From Bactericera cockerelli (taxonomy: Eukaryota > Arthropoda > Insecta > Hemiptera > Triozidae): 64,000 nucleotides of DNA. Under the pieces are notes generated by a model. It saw nothing but the letters and a program-made list of their open reading frames with translations, did no database searches and was not told where the DNA came from. How positions within the stretch are numbered: the stretch's first letter is position 1; each line of letters starts with the position of its first letter. This document shows positions 30,688-42,639 of the stretch, one piece after another. Position numbers and translations under genes: made by a program. The stretch spans positions 4,482,574 to 4,546,573 of the forward strand of contig CM044958.1 of the NCBI GenBank assembly GCA_024516035.1, given 5' to 3'.

Positions 30688-31092
30688 AACAAACAAAAAC
30701 ATGGTCTTGAAAAAGTCCAAAAAAGATTTGCACAGCATCTATTTTTCATGGAAAACAAATTTTACCCTACCTACCCTGAAGGAATCGCATATAAAGATTT
30801 AATTGAGCAACTTAACATTCAAACATTAGAAGAAAGAAGAGAAGGACAAAGAATAATATACCTACATAAACTATTCAATAATAAGATTGACTGTCCTGAA
30901 CTACTCTCCATGATAAACATTAAAGTCCCAAATACAAGATTAAGGAATAATGACTTCAAATTGTTTGAAAATCCCAATCACATTAAATATACCTCATCAT
31001 TACATACAATCTTGAAAACATTCAATGAAAAATACGAAATACTAGATATAGATATGCCTTATGACAAACTTCTGAAAGTTATTGGTAGATAA
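30688..31092 (+). pseudogene. LINE ORF2 C-terminus (jockey/CR1-like)
   Basis: In-frame from the Helitron edge: HGLEKVQKRFAQHLFFMENK, FYPTYPEGIAYKDLIEQLNI, LEERREGQRIIYLHKLFNNK, IDCPELLSMINIKVPNTRLR and FNEKYEILDIDMPYDKLL. The pattern LExVQKRF...YxxLxxxLxxxxLxxRR...FxxKLxxxxIDCPELL is the usual region after the RT in jockey/CR1-type LINEs. The RT and endonuclease are absent (5' truncation). The frame is intact over 400 bp, so the copy is fairly young. Confidence 0.85.
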
Positions 31093-31275
31093 ATTAAAAC
31101 CTGAATCAAACACAGGAAATTAGTTCATCTACACTGTTCACTTTAATAGTATAGTAGTAGTAGCATCTTAGAAGAGTGTATTAAAATAATATAATTGTAT
31201 CTCGATGTTTTTCTCTTATGTAATGTAAACTATCCTCAATTTGAGAATATTATTATCTAATAAATAAATAAATAA
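31093..31275 (+). mobile_element. 3' UTR and (TAAA)n tail of the LINE
   Basis: Short AT-rich UTR ending in AATAAATAAATAAATAAG (31257-31275), the tandem tail typical of such LINEs. Confidence 0.75.
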
Positions 31276-31673
31276 GATTACGTCTGTATACAGATAAATA
31301 GTGAATACATGTACAAATTTACATTTTTATGAACTAGGTACCTACATAGGTATGTATTAATAAATATGAACGTGAACATCCAGTATTGGAAAAGTAAGCC
31401 TAGCAAATTCATTTCTCATCAATACTCATCCATTCTCTCCAATGACATGCTTATTTTGTTTAAATTCCACAAGCTAGAACAAGGGACGAAGAATTATCTA
31501 GATTTTCCTGTTTTGTCATCATGTAGATAGATTTTATCCTTCGTAGCTAAAACATTATAAACATAGGAGTTCTTTTCAATATCAGGATGGGGGTCCAACA
31601 ATCCTACTTTCACTGTTGAGTTGTCCAATCTATCCACATTAATTAGCCTGAAAGATACTAATGTATCAATGCT

Positions 31674-32172
31674 TTACTTCCGATAAATTTCTCATATTAG
31701 AAATCGGAAGTATTGTGTTCGTTTTTGTATAAAAAAAATGTGTTTTCTGGCTCCGGTTTCAATTTTTTTATATTTCTAGACGTTTCATAAAATCCTGAGC
31801 AACTTTAGTTTTGTGTGTGTCTGTCAGTCTGTTAAAAATATTCCTTGTGACGCGCAAATATCAGAAACTACTAGACAGATTTCCACAAACCTTTGTAAAC
31901 ATATTAGAAACATTCTTAATCAACTTCACACTATTGGTTCTTGGTGATAGAAACCATGCGCCTGACCTCTAAATTTTTACTTAAACGCTCATAAGTCGAA
32001 TTAGCGTTCTACATAGTTCGTTTATAATTATTTTTAAATAAATTATATTTTGATTCAGCTCTGATATGAAAATCCGAATTTTTGGACAAAAACGTCAAGC
32101 TGTTTAGGAGATTTAGTATAAAATCTCAAAATTGCCACGTGTATACAATGTGAACCAATCATGAGGAAGTGT
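31674..32172 (+). mobile_element. ACTTCCG hairpin-ended element, second long copy
   Basis: TTACTTCCGATAAATTTCTC and ATATTAGAAATCGGAAGTAT, then GTGTTCGTTTTTGT, TTTCTAGACGTTTCATAAAA, TGTCAGTCTGTTAAAAATAT, ending AATCATGAGGAAGTGTTG. Collinear with 23197-23880 but with an interior deletion. Confidence 0.8.
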
Positions 32173-33289
32173 TGTGTCCATAATTTTTCAGAGATGTATG
32201 GATCCAACACAGATGGCAATTTATTTATCCATACTCGAAGTTGCTCAATCTAATAATTTCTATGCTAGCCTCAGAGAGCGTTTATCAATGCAACAGACCG
32301 AGACCTTTAAAAGACATAATTGCTTTTGAGACAGTCAATAATATTAAAACAAAATGTCAACCACACCAAATGAGTATAAAATGCATTGGAAAACGTGTCC
32401 CAACACTTTGTTGAATTGCTCTAGTTCTAAAATAATGCTTCATCACCTTTTAAGTTTTTGGGTTACTCACATAAATCTCTCCGGCGGGCTTTCGCACTGT
32501 ACCCCTGTAAAACAGAACACATTTACCCCTTCTCCGCCAACACAGACAAAACAGTACACACCGTCCTGACCTCAGAGAGGTGGAAATAGACAAACCAGAA
32601 TCAGGTCAATCATGGGAAGTCCCTGTGTAACCGGGGGCGTTAATTCCTTCATTATGATGAACTTACTGTTCCACTTCACAGAGCGGAAAGTCGTGTCAGT
32701 TCCGGGGCTACCTTCCTCTTCCTCCCTTTCAACAACCACTGAACTCCACCTCTCTTCCTGTATCCCATCAATTCTTCCTCCCTCAAACAACCAGTTAACT
32801 CTTCCTCTGTGTCATCCACGCCATATTCCGCCATGAATTAACCACTTAACTCTATCTCTCTCCCTCATGTTTCCACTTTCTACTTCATTATCTCCTCCCT
32901 CAAACAACCACATTACTCTCCTTCTCTCCCAACGTCATCCTTCTTCATTACCCGCTCTCTAATTCCCTTCTCCTTTTACTGCATACTTATCCCTGTATCC
33001 TGTGTCCTCATTACCATTAGCGTGGGTGGGCGCCATATTAATTAATCCGTCAAATCTGGAGCATTGATTATATTTGGAGAGGAAGGCAATATTATTTACA
33101 CACAGTAGGACGGTGGGTATAGAGTTACTACATGCAGCCTTGTCGATGAAATGCAATGCAATTTGATGTTGGATGGGTCGTTGGTTATAGCTATCTTGTA
33201 TTTTAGTTTGGTCTAAAAAGGTAAAGTCATTTCTGTTAATCACAAAGTGGTATCACATTTTTTTTAATTATCTAACTGAATCTTTGTTG

Positions 33290-33327
33290 AATTCAACCAC
33301 CGACCTATCGAGCTACTGAAGTCGGTC
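33290..33327 (-). mobile_element. SINE B head fragment
   Basis: AACCACCGACCTATCGAGC then TACTGAAGTCGGTC is a family B head with a deleted middle. Confidence 0.5.
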
Positions 33328-33361
33328 TAAAAGATATGTACTCGAGTATTGAAGTAGATAA

Positions 33362-33570
33362 GTGCACTAGTAGTCAAGTGGTTAACGTTATAGTCTGGTA
33401 ATCCAGGTAGTGTAGAAATTCGTTGGTTCGAATCCCATCCAGTGCATGAAATTTTCTTCATTTATTTGAGTTTGTGACCACATAATAATAAGACTTTGAG
33501 GGTTAGGTGGTAGAAAATGCTTTGAGCATTAACCTCGCCTGGTGATTACCTTTCATTAAAAACTGTTATT
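33362..33570 (+). mobile_element. SINE family C, full length
   Basis: GTGCACTAGTAGTCAAGTGG, TTAACGTTATAGTCTGGTAA, GGTTCGAATCCCATCCAGTG, TTTGAGTTTGTGACCACATA, GGTTAGGTGGTAGAAAATGC, TTTGAGCATTAACCTCGCCT and an (ATT) tail. A reference copy for the family. Confidence 0.9.
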
Positions 33571-33599
33571 ATTAAGTAAAGGTAATATTTTGGGATTAT

Positions 33600-35985
33600 A
33601 AATATTTGGGCAAACAGTGGATGTATACGTGTCAAGTGTTCTAACATAAGTCTACAAAGCAAAAACTGCTTTACCTAGACGTTCTAGACGGAACCTACAT
33701 GTGAAAACTTGCTTTTGAATAATAAATTAAAATTATAAACTTACGTTAGTTAAGAATATGTATAATAATGAAATAAAAAAATAAAAAACAAAGAAACTTT
33801 TAAAGAAGTTAACACAGGAGGGTCTCTTTGGGACATATTCGTAATCAAATATTATGTTGAAACAAGGAGAAGTTCGGAAGCATCAGCCACTGCAGATCTA
33901 CTCTAGGTATTACATTAGTGCTACTTGGTGTGGTAGATATTGCAGTTCGAAGAAAACTTATTGACCTACTAACCAGCAAACTCCATTCTGTGAAAAATAA
34001 AATGAAACAGCCACCAGAGGAGATGGACTTCATAAAAAAACTCAGTTATTTCATTCTCCATCTCTTTTTTCTCTCTATGAAATTATCTTCCTTCTCTCTT
34101 GACTTGCCATTTCCTCATCTACAAAATCGTTCAAGCGTGAAGAAATTACAATTTCTAAAAATAAAAACCCTAGAGAAAATTTTGTACGACTAATCGATGA
34201 AGCAAATAAAAAGATAGCTTCTAAATCAGAGCTAATTGAATAAAGCAGAAGAAAATACATTTCGAAACTTGGAAAATGATCAAAAATTATCTGGAATGAG
34301 ACGATAAGAAAGGGTCAGAGACGTTGAAGGCCGTGCAGATGAAAATACCAAAGATAATCTAGGAAAAAAATAAATTGAAATGATCACAGGTATAATAGGT
34401 TTTTTTTTTTTTATTATATGCATACACATTGCATAAAATAATGAATATTCACAAGACCATTAAAAGAAGAGAATATAGGTCCATTCCTGCAAAGCTTCTA
34501 CATTTCGAAAAATTAAGAACCGTTTGAAATATTCAACATGAGATAATTTTCCTAGAACTTTGCGAAAATTTTATACTTGTGTTTTTACGAGCTCCTCTCT
34601 TGTTTATTTTACTATCGCTTTTATAGTTTGCGAAAATTAGGACGGAGAAACATGAGCAGGTAAATAAAAAGTGCATTTTGCACTTTTTATTTCTGATCCC
34701 TCCTGTGTGTAATTCAGGATGCAGCTTTGACTAAAGTGATTTAACTGTTTCTGCATGCATTTTTGAGCGAAAACTATTGCGTTTTACACATGGCGACACT
34801 TTTTAGTAAAAGTTTTTTAGCGTGTCATAACGAAATGTTATTTTTATACTCTACTGTCTTTCCTCGCTGAAATTTCATAATCTGAAAACAAGAACTTTTT
34901 CAACAGTCTTTCAGAGCGAATGCTCACAAGTAGTTGCTTGAGAAGGGAATCTCATTCTGTCGTTACAAGGCTTTTTCCTTTGAATTTTATATTTATTATT
35001 AGTTTTCCTTTCTCGCCCTTAGCAATTTATTTTCCTCTGTGTTTTTCTATACTCGCAACTGTTACATATAGTAGAAGTTACATTGTTTAAAGCTCGCAGA
35101 ATAGCAGAATAAATAACATTGAATGGAATGTAAGGTCTGTCCCAGACGGCTTTCTTTAAAAGTATTCTGAAGGAATGGTTAGTTATTCATTTTTTCACAG
35201 GTTTCTTCGAAAACTTTCATTTTCGTGTCTTCAAATACTAAAGTAAGACACATTCATTAAAACAAACATACTCAAAGTACCTTGTCTGATTCTCTCTATA
35301 TTTACCTTTTTCAAAATAAGACCTCAACCCCTGACCATTTTGATTATAGTGTTATGGCCTTAAACGGAAGATATCCCTATCCATGGCAAAGTAAACAACG
35401 GCTTTCCGTAGGTATCTCACAGTATACGGACCACTGTGTATACATGCGACAAGCTCATCAGAATAATGGGAAAAAGGTCAGTGTATTCATTTTCCATGGA
35501 TGTATAACTTTTTTGAAACTAAAATGCAAAGCTCAACTTGCTTACATTGCAGAGGTGGATTCCGCAGGACAAATATCCCTGCATCCCCTCAGATCCAATG
35601 CTTGGGAGGAAAATTTATGATCTTATTCAGTTTTTAGATACTCTCTCTCTCAACAATAAATATCAATGCTCAGTTTTAGGAATTATCTCAATAAATCAAC
35701 AATAAATACTGCGGGATCTGGGTGCACCATTATATTTGAACTATGCTAAAGTCCCGGTCACAATACATTATCTAAAAGAGGTTTGTATGAAAATTGGGGC
35801 TTCTCTTGTGGGACTCCAACCTAACTATTATGACTAATACTAAAGCCCAAATTCAGTTAATTTATGAATTCATTCTTCTTACTTTGAATTCTGTATAAAA
35901 AAAATACGTAATCATCCATTATTTTTTTTGATAGAAAGGGTAAATGTATTGGGTAGTTAGAAACATGAGAACTACAGAAAAAGAA
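33600..35985. other. Unclassified DNA, no supported gene
   Basis: Short frames occur (33918-34193 +, 35282-35620 +) but show no recognised motif, start context or codon pattern I can defend. A 14-bp perfect hairpin around AAAAAGTGCATTTTGCAC sits at about 34663-34693. Confidence 0.5.
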
Positions 35986-35988
35986 AAA

Positions 35989-36133
35989 GTTATCATATTT
36001 GTGTTTATCACTTTCGTATATCACAACTACTCAAACTCGCTTTACTAAATCTACGCTGAAACCGGGACTTGAACCACCGACCTCCAGGTTACAAGTCCGC
36101 CGCCTTATCGATCAAGCTACTAAGGTCGGTTAT
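35989..36133 (-). mobile_element. SINE family B, full length
   Basis: Plus-strand view: TTATCATATTTGTGTTTATC, ACAACTACTCAAACTCGCTT, CTACGCTGAAACCGGGACTT, GAACCACCGACCTCCAGGTT, ACAAGTCCGCCGCCTTATCG, AAGCTACTAAGGTCGGTT. Confidence 0.9.
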
Positions 36134-36369
36134 AAAGATGGGAACTATGTTTTCCGTAACCTTACACTCTGCCGGGCTGTTTCTTTCTTTGAATAGGCGT
36201 TCTTCACACCTCGGCCGAGGTGTTTGATTATATCAAATAATGCACAGATTTTTTTATCAACTTAAATTTAATATTATTATTCAACTATTGTAACCATCTA
36301 CAAACTCATTGAATGATAAAATTAATGATTTTTTCTATTAAATAATGCATCAATTGTATAACATAACTC

Positions 36370-36412
36370 ATAACTTTGCCCTTATAAGATTTTCTATTAT
36401 TATTACTATAAT
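36370..36412 (+). repeat. Short dispersed tail: AACTTTGCCCTTATAAGATT
   Basis: AACTTTGCCCTTATAAGATT plus TTCTATTATTATTA recurs at about 60783-60825 inside a SINE B, so this is the 3' tail of a small retroposon or MITE of unknown type. Confidence 0.6.
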
Positions 36413-37015
36413 AAACCTATTCTGTTATGTACAAAACATGAAATCTATTACAGATAAAAAAAAACTGCAGACACATGCAATGAGTAGCTACTCGTACTAA
36501 AGTTGAAAATGTCAGTCATAGATAACATCTGTTCCCGTGAAATTTTACAGAAAAAGCCACTGCTGTAGCTGCTTTGCAAACAAGCATACCTGATTGTACC
36601 TGCGGAGGATTACGTGGATTTCAACCTGCTAACCCTGTTCTAATAATTCATCCAAGATTAACAAACAAGTGAGGGAAAGAGATTGTGTGGAGAGTAATGG
36701 AGGAGACAGATGAAGAGAGTGTGTAAGACAAAGGCACATAGGAGAGAACAGGAGGGAGAGAGAGAGTGGTAGGAAGTGTTTGTAGAAAGAAAAAGAGAGT
36801 GATTGGAATAAAAGGTGTTGTGTAAAGAAAAGGAGAGTCGATTTAAATATTCAAATATTTACTAAGAATCGGGTGAGTTAAATATAATATATTAAGATTT
36901 CAAAAATTCGAATATTGAAATATTCATTGATTCAACAAAAAAAATATTCAAATAATGAAACAATTCGACTTAGTCAGACTAAAAACACAAATCATTGAGG
37001 CCTTTAACAGTGTTG

Positions 37016-37147
37016 GCGTTAGAAAGGGCATCCAGCCGTAAAATGTGGAAGTAGGAGTGACAGAACCAACCTATTTCAACCATGAAGAAGAGGTTGAACT
37101 ATAATGATCCCAAATAGGATTGGTAAATGGCAAAGTAAAGAAGAATA
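37016..37147 (+). mobile_element. SINE family D, tail portion
   Basis: TGTTGGCGTTAGAAAGGGCA, TCCAGCCGTAAAATGTGGAA, AACCATGAAGAAGAGGTTGA, ending AAATGGCAAAGTAAAGAAGA. It leads straight into the purine-rich array. Confidence 0.75.
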
Positions 37148-37159
37148 TAGAGACTCAAA

Positions 37160-37870
37160 TGTATGTTATGGAACAAAATAGATTTCATGACTAGAAAGAG
37201 AAGTAGAGGAAGGACATGGTAAAAAGTAATAGAAATAAATAAGAAATATGAGAGACATGGAGTGACCTTAAGTGATATAATGGAAAGAGAAAGGAGATGT
37301 GAGAGATAGAGGAACGAGACAGATTTGATAACTACGTGTATATAAAAAAGCAGAGAAAGGACAAAGTAAAGAGGAATAAAGATAAATAAGAATGAGAAAG
37401 ACAGAGAGACCCTGAGTGATAGAATGGCAAAGAGAAAGCAAGTGAAAAAGATAGAGGAACGAGACAGACTTGATAACTACGAGTATATAGAGAAGCAGAG
37501 AAAGGACATGGCAAAGAAGAATGAGAAAGATAGAGTGACTTTAAGTGGTAGAATGGCAAAGAGAAAGTAGATGTGAGGGATAGAGGAACAAGACAGATAA
37601 TTAGAAAAAAAGAAGAGGAAGTACTTGGTAAAAAGAAATGGAGAGGAATAAAAAGAATACGAAAGATAGAGAGTGACTCTATGTGATAGAATAGCAAACA
37701 AGTGAAAGAGATAGAAGAAGGGGACAGATTTGATAACTTGAGAGAAATAAAACGAATGAGAGAGATAGTGTGACTCTAAGTGATAGAATGGCAAAGAGAA
37801 AGCAGATGTGAGAGGTAGAGGAACAAGACAGATAACTAGAAAAAGAAGAAGACAAAGGGAAGGAGGAAGA
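37160..37870 (+). repeat. Purine-rich tandem array, about 100-145-bp period
   Basis: Five diverged copies marked by GAGTGAC(C/T)TTAAGTGATA or its variants near 37260, 37405, 37533, 37671 and 37769, each followed by ATGGCAAAGAGAAAG and GATAGAGGAACGAGACAG. Long complementary-strand frames are an effect of the T/C-rich strand. Confidence 0.8.
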
Positions 37871-38739
37871 AGAAGAACAGTTTTAATTTAATTCAGGCTA
37901 GATCATTAATTTCTATGCATCTCACATAATGTTTTATGCAACTAGGAAACTTGCGTGAGATGATAGGAACTTGGTGTTGATATTATGCATATTGCATAAT
38001 TATATTCATTCATTTAGCGAGATAAGACACTTCCATGAGTTTTAAGATTGGAATGAGGTGAGTTAGAGTAATTGTAATCACGATTGTGACTAACACAAAT
38101 CTGATATTGTGTTTGTAAATAAAATAAACTTTTATTTGGAATAAGTTGGGTACAGTAGTATAAATGAAACTTTATGAATAATTTAAAAGAAGAAAAGAAA
38201 TAAATATATAATACTCTTTCTATTGAACCCTTCTTTGTTTCAATGTAGAATTCATTGTAATATTGTATTAAGCATTGTTATACACCTATATCAAAAAAAT
38301 TCTAGGTATTTCGAGCACATTTTTTTTTTCAATGGCACTTTTCAATTTATTAGTTATCGTTATTATTTTACTTATCTAACAATATACAACAGGTCGCATT
38401 CTCTCTTATAGCATGATTGAAAGTGCAAATACCATACATGCCCACACATTTTCCTAATGAAAATTTACATTATCATTTGGGATATGGAGTGTTTCTGAGT
38501 AAATATTCCTGTTGGTGTGAATGTGGTAATTCAATAAAAATATTACCATCCATATTCGTGGAAGTTAGTTTAGTTTACCATCAGGTACATTAATAATGAG
38601 TGGTTAGGTTAAATATACGAGTACCTATTCAGGGTTTGTAACGGTTTTTTTTTATAGAAAAATATTTGTTTTATATGATAGATTAAAAATTTAGGTAATG
38701 TTTACCTTTTATTACCTACTTACCTTTGTAAATGTAAAT

Positions 38740-38825
38740 TAAAAAATATTTTTCTTTTACAAAAGCGAACACAATACTTTTATTAGAAATTTCTATTATT
38801 AGAAATTTCTCGGGAGTAACAATGT
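38740..38825 (-). mobile_element. ACTTCCG-type repeat, 5' end only
   Basis: Minus strand: TTACTCCCGAGAAATTTCTA, hairpin, then AGTATTGTGTTCGCTTTTG. Confidence 0.65.
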
Positions 38826-38829
38826 TGAC

Positions 38830-39600
38830 AAATGACTACTTGTATTATATAATCTTCTTGTACTTTTCCTTTTAACAAATCTATTTGGGGTCAGCTTTGT
38901 TCTTTTTATTGTTGACATGATCCACTGGTTGCAGCATCTGAATCCCGTGTAATGGAAATTTCCGCCACAGGAGAAGTGAAAAAGTCAGACGGAAAGGTTT
39001 CGCAAGCTGATCAGTGAGCGAAAGGGCGGTAGAGCTCCAGTCAATGCAAATAGAGGTACCTTTAGGATAATATTGAAACTGGGAATTATCCTGAAAGCTT
39101 AATGTGCATTTATATGCTAAATCCCTTGCTAGGGCCGCGGTAAGAAGGGACACAGAGGCAAATCTGCCACTGCATTAATGGAATTGAAACGAGCCCCGAG
39201 CCCACTGTTCACTCTTATTAGAATAATATTGCCATCGTGCTGATAATAGTCCATCAATATCCTTTTGTTTCTCCCCATCGCTCTGCTATTGGATTTTAAC
39301 GATAGGAACTTCAGATTGTTCAGCCTTTTGCACCATTAAATCGACGCAATAAAAGCTTTTAGAAGATCAACTTGAGACGAACTATTAAAATAAACTATAA
39401 ATTTAATGCGAATTAATTAATCGTCTGAAATAAAAGCATTGTTCTAATGGTCTCGTTTGCATCCATCTGTAGGCTCAGAGCTCCCATTTAATGGAGACTT
39501 GGCACTTGGGTGCATTTACTATGGGTTTAGGGAAATACTTATCTTTATTGTGCTGTCTTTTTTTTTTCGTATCATAATTTTAATTGCAATTTTATAGTTC
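38830..39600. other. Non-repetitive stretch, no supported gene
   Basis: No SINE, LINE or tandem repeat seen. Composition is balanced, and the segment 39390-39440 is rich in homeodomain-like AATTAATTAAT. The frame at 38881-39153 (-) lacks recognisable motifs. Confidence 0.4.
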
Positions 39601-39602
39601 AA

Positions 39603-39844
39603 GCATAGCGAGTATAATTCAGAAGTGTGGAAACCACCCCCCGCCGCGCCGGCTTACATCGTAGCGTCCTCAGCGCTAGTATCGCAAAGGAGTCTCCTTT
39701 CCTCGTCCCTCACCCGAATCAAATGTAAACATGAACATAAATAGACCACGAGAAATATTCTACTCCTTTGCGATGGTGTCGATCTATGTGGCGTTTCCAT
39801 GCAACTGGGGTTCGTTTCCACACTTCTTAAATCTACACGCTATG
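39603..39844. mobile_element. MITE J, copy 1, 6-bp TSD
   Basis: Ends GCATAGCGAGTATAATTCAG and CTTAAATCTACACGCTATG are inverted; an inner pair GAAGTGTGGAAAC / GTTTCCACACTTC and ATCGCAAAGGAGT / ACTCCTTTGCGAT continues the symmetry. GTTCAA flanks both sides (39597-39602, 39845-39850). About 242 bp, non-coding. Confidence 0.82.
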
Positions 39845-39879
39845 GTTCAACCATTGCGGGTAGATTTCGCTGCCGACAA

Positions 39880-39918
39880 TTCCGCTACCGTACCGATCAA
39901 GCTACTGAGGTCAGTCGA
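39880..39918 (-). mobile_element. SINE B head fragment
   Basis: TACCGTACCGATCAAGCTAC then TGAGGTCAGTCG is the minus-strand 5' end of family B. Confidence 0.5.
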
Positions 39919-40572
39919 TACAATAATGTACATAATAAATTCATAAAAGTCCAATGTACACACAATACCATGTCCCTATCACGAGTAAGCGTGACAGATA
40001 GCTACAGGGCATGAGACAAATATTATTACAACCAGTGCTGTGTCATTTGTCAATTTTATCGAGCATTTTATCATCTACCTTACCATGAACGTGACATGAA
40101 GGCAGGGATACATGAAAATTATTCCATCCCAATTGAAAAAAAAATTATGGAAAAAAAATAAACTTTCTCAAGTTTGCTTTGCTTTAGTTTGGCAAAGGTA
40201 GATTGGACATGTTCGAAAGTTTTCCCGATCAGGCTACGTTTTACTCGTAATAAAATTTCCACGAAATGTTTCAAATGTAGGTATACGATGACTTTTTGTG
40301 TGCAAAACTCTTTGTTTCAAAGTACAACATTTGTAACAGTTCAACATCCAATAAACGTAGTTCTTCCAATTTATAATTTACCTAGGTATCTATTATTATT
40401 ATTATTAATAATAATAAATTTAATAGGTAATCTAATTAGGGCAAAACATAAATTAATGAAGCTATTATGCTCAAAACTTACCAGCTTTATTAATTTATAA
40501 TTAAATAATTTCAATTAAATATTACACAGTGTAATAATAATGCACGTTAATTATGGCACACATGTTCTAGAG

Positions 40573-40737
40573 CAGCGGTTCTCAACCGGTGGGCCGCGGG
40601 TAGCTCGCTACTGGGCCGCGGATGCTGTCCGAAACTGAAGAAATAATATTAAAATAAAGCAAAATAAGTCGGGGTGGCCGCAAAATTGTTTTAAAAATAT
40701 TATTGGGCCCCCAAGCTAAAAAGCTTGGGAACCACTG
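40573..40737. mobile_element. hAT MITE, about 165 bp
   Basis: CAGCGGTTCTCAACCGGTGG and GCTTGGGAACCACTG are hAT termini (Charlie/MER20-like). Flanking 8-mers do not match, so the insertion is old or rearranged. Confidence 0.75.
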
Positions 40738-40987
40738 CAGAAACCAATTTAATGGAGTCTATTCATTCTCAAAAAAAAAAAAAACTCTTGATAGGGACAT
40801 GGTATTATGTGTAGAATCGGACATTTCCTCAGGACATGCCCTCAAAATTCAATAAATATGTGATTTTCAATTTATTTTCTGAGTTGATCTCCAAAACATG
40901 TACTTCCAGTATTGACAACTTCTTTTGTTACACCCTATACTTACAAAAAGTACCTACATACATATTGGCGGGTAAACTAATATGGAT

Positions 40988-41124
40988 GGCTTTTTACTTT
41001 CCTTATCCTATAATAAGGAAAGTATTGTATTCGTCGAAAATTTGACCTACCCAGTTTTTCACATTTCTGGACGAATTATAGCCTCAGGATACCAAAAAAG
41101 TTGTTTTCAGCCATTGGTCCGTGC

Positions 41125-41174
<50 letters not shown>

Positions 41175-41668
41175 GTGTAAACAGGATATCTCGAGAACGG
41201 TGAGAGCTAGAGACTTGAAATTTGGTATGCTAATTATAATTATACACCAGACGAACCACGAAACTTTTGGTTGCAATCGGCCGCAGACTGCGGCCGCAGG
41301 ACCGCAAATATTGGCCGCAAGTGCCGCTTCTTTGAATTGGTTAAAGATACAAAAAAATATTAGAGAACAATTATGTCTTAGATTAAAAAAATAATAGGGG
41401 TCTCTTCTGATCATTTTTTTGATATCTTGAACTTTTTGGACCTCGGCCCCAATTTACCGGTATTTTGGGGGGGACCCGCTTTGATTAACTTTTTTATTAT
41501 TTATCGTAGATGGGGGTTGCGACATATCAAATCCAATGATTTTGAGGTGCTGATTACGAATTCGATATTGATTTTTAGCTAAATGTTACCTTTGAGTCAC
41601 CAGTGGCTTTTGGTACTGTTCCAATTCCTTATAATTATGATAAGGAAAGTCGTGTGATGTTTACACCA
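40988..41668 (+). mobile_element. ACTTTCC hairpin-ended element, full length
   Basis: Starts ACTTTCCTTATCCTATAATA, AGGAAAGTATTGTATTCGTC, AAAATTTGACCTACCCAG, TTTCTGGACG, CAGCCATTGGTCCGTGCGTC; includes a (TCTG)n microsatellite (41127-41172), then AGGATATCTCGAGAACGGTG; ends ATTATGATAAGGAAAGTCGT. Start and end form a short inverted repeat. Confidence 0.8.
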
Positions 41669-41820
41669 GATTTTTTTTACGATAACTTCACCTAATGAGC
41701 TTACAAAAAACAAGATACAAAGAACACCCTATTTTCGGTCTTGGGAATCCCTCAAGCGAGATTTAATCATTTCAATGCGAGAATCGAAACAGGATTTATT
41801 GTATTGGATGAAACCCGTGG

Positions 41821-41850
41821 TGTTTTTTTTTTTTTTTTTTTTTTTTTTTT
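41821..41850. repeat. T30 tract
   Basis: An uninterrupted run of about 30 T. No adjoining retroelement sequence recognised. Confidence 0.8.
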
Positions 41851-42174
41851 GCAATATTTATTTAAGCTTTGGCCTGTTATACCTACTGTAGAGGGGAATG
41901 TATTATTTTGTTTTTATAGGCAATACTAACAGAAAATACTGGATGTTAATGTATTACAAAATAATACTACTGGTAGGTAGGTTATATTTACATTTTTTTT
42001 TAAATTCATTTGAAAAATAGAGGAAAAAAACTATTATGGCAAATATAATATTTTTACCTCTAAAATGATTTTAATTTTGAGCCTCAATAGATAGATAAAT
42101 ATAATATGAATATAGATTAATAAGTGTATATTAAAATGACGTCATTAGCTTCATCAATAACATTGTGGGAATGT

Positions 42175-42285
42175 AATCGAAAGGTCGGTGGTTCGAGTCC
42201 CAAGCACGGCATACATTTAGTAAGGCGAGTTTGACATGACCACTGTGATTACTTGATTAGTACAAGTCAGAAAATTTATAGACGA
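42175..42285 (+). mobile_element. SINE family B, partial
   Basis: AATCGAAAGGTCGGTGGTTC (B box), GAGTCCCAAGCACGGCATAC, TAAGGCGAGTTTGACATGAC. The A-box half is missing. Confidence 0.7.
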
Positions 42286-42297
42286 TTGTTTCAAATG

Positions 42298-42630
42298 GGA
42301 GCCTCCGTGGCGTAACATTTGGGTCTACTGCCCGTAGTCCAGAGTTCGATTCCCGGTCGGAGCAGACTTTTTTGTCGAAAATTCTGATCCCTCCGTATAG
42401 GTAAGGCTGGAAATTTCCGGTCACACACAGGTTAATGTGGGTAGCTGGTACGATTCCTAGCGAATGGGTGGTAAAACTCCCGTCCTAATGCAGGACGTTA
42501 AATCAAATAAAATCGTTGGCGTTAGGAAGGGCATCCAGCCGTAAAAAATGTGCCAAAACCAATCAACCTCAACCATGAAGTTGAACAATGTTGTTTGATC
42601 GGGATAAGACAGAGTAAAAGAAGAAGAAAT
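42298..42630 (+). mobile_element. SINE family D, full-length reference copy
   Basis: GCCTCCGTGGCGTAACATTT (A box), CCCGTAGTCCAGAGTTCGAT (B box) then TCCCGGTCGGAGCAGAC; linker with CCCTCCGTATAGG; body GGTTAATGTGGGTAGCTGGT, GGTGGTAAAACTCCCGTCCT; AGGACGTTAAATCAAATAAA; GGCGTTAGGAAGGGCATCCA; AACCATGAAGTTGAACAATG; ends AAGAAGAAGAAATG. The GTTAGGAAGGGCATCCAGCC block resembles RTE-type LINE 3' ends, a likely mobilising partner (inference). Confidence 0.88.
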
Positions 42631-42639
42631 GAAAATATT

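Noticed and set aside
33918..34193. 91-residue frame as an exon
   Set aside because: No recognised similarity, and an overlapping opposite-strand frame of similar quality.
35282..35620. 112-residue frame as a host gene
   Set aside because: No recognisable motif, non-ATG start in the frame, no splice or promoter context; left unannotated.
37332..37794. Membrane-protein-like frames on the minus strand
   Set aside because: They arise from the T/C-rich complement of the purine tandem array.
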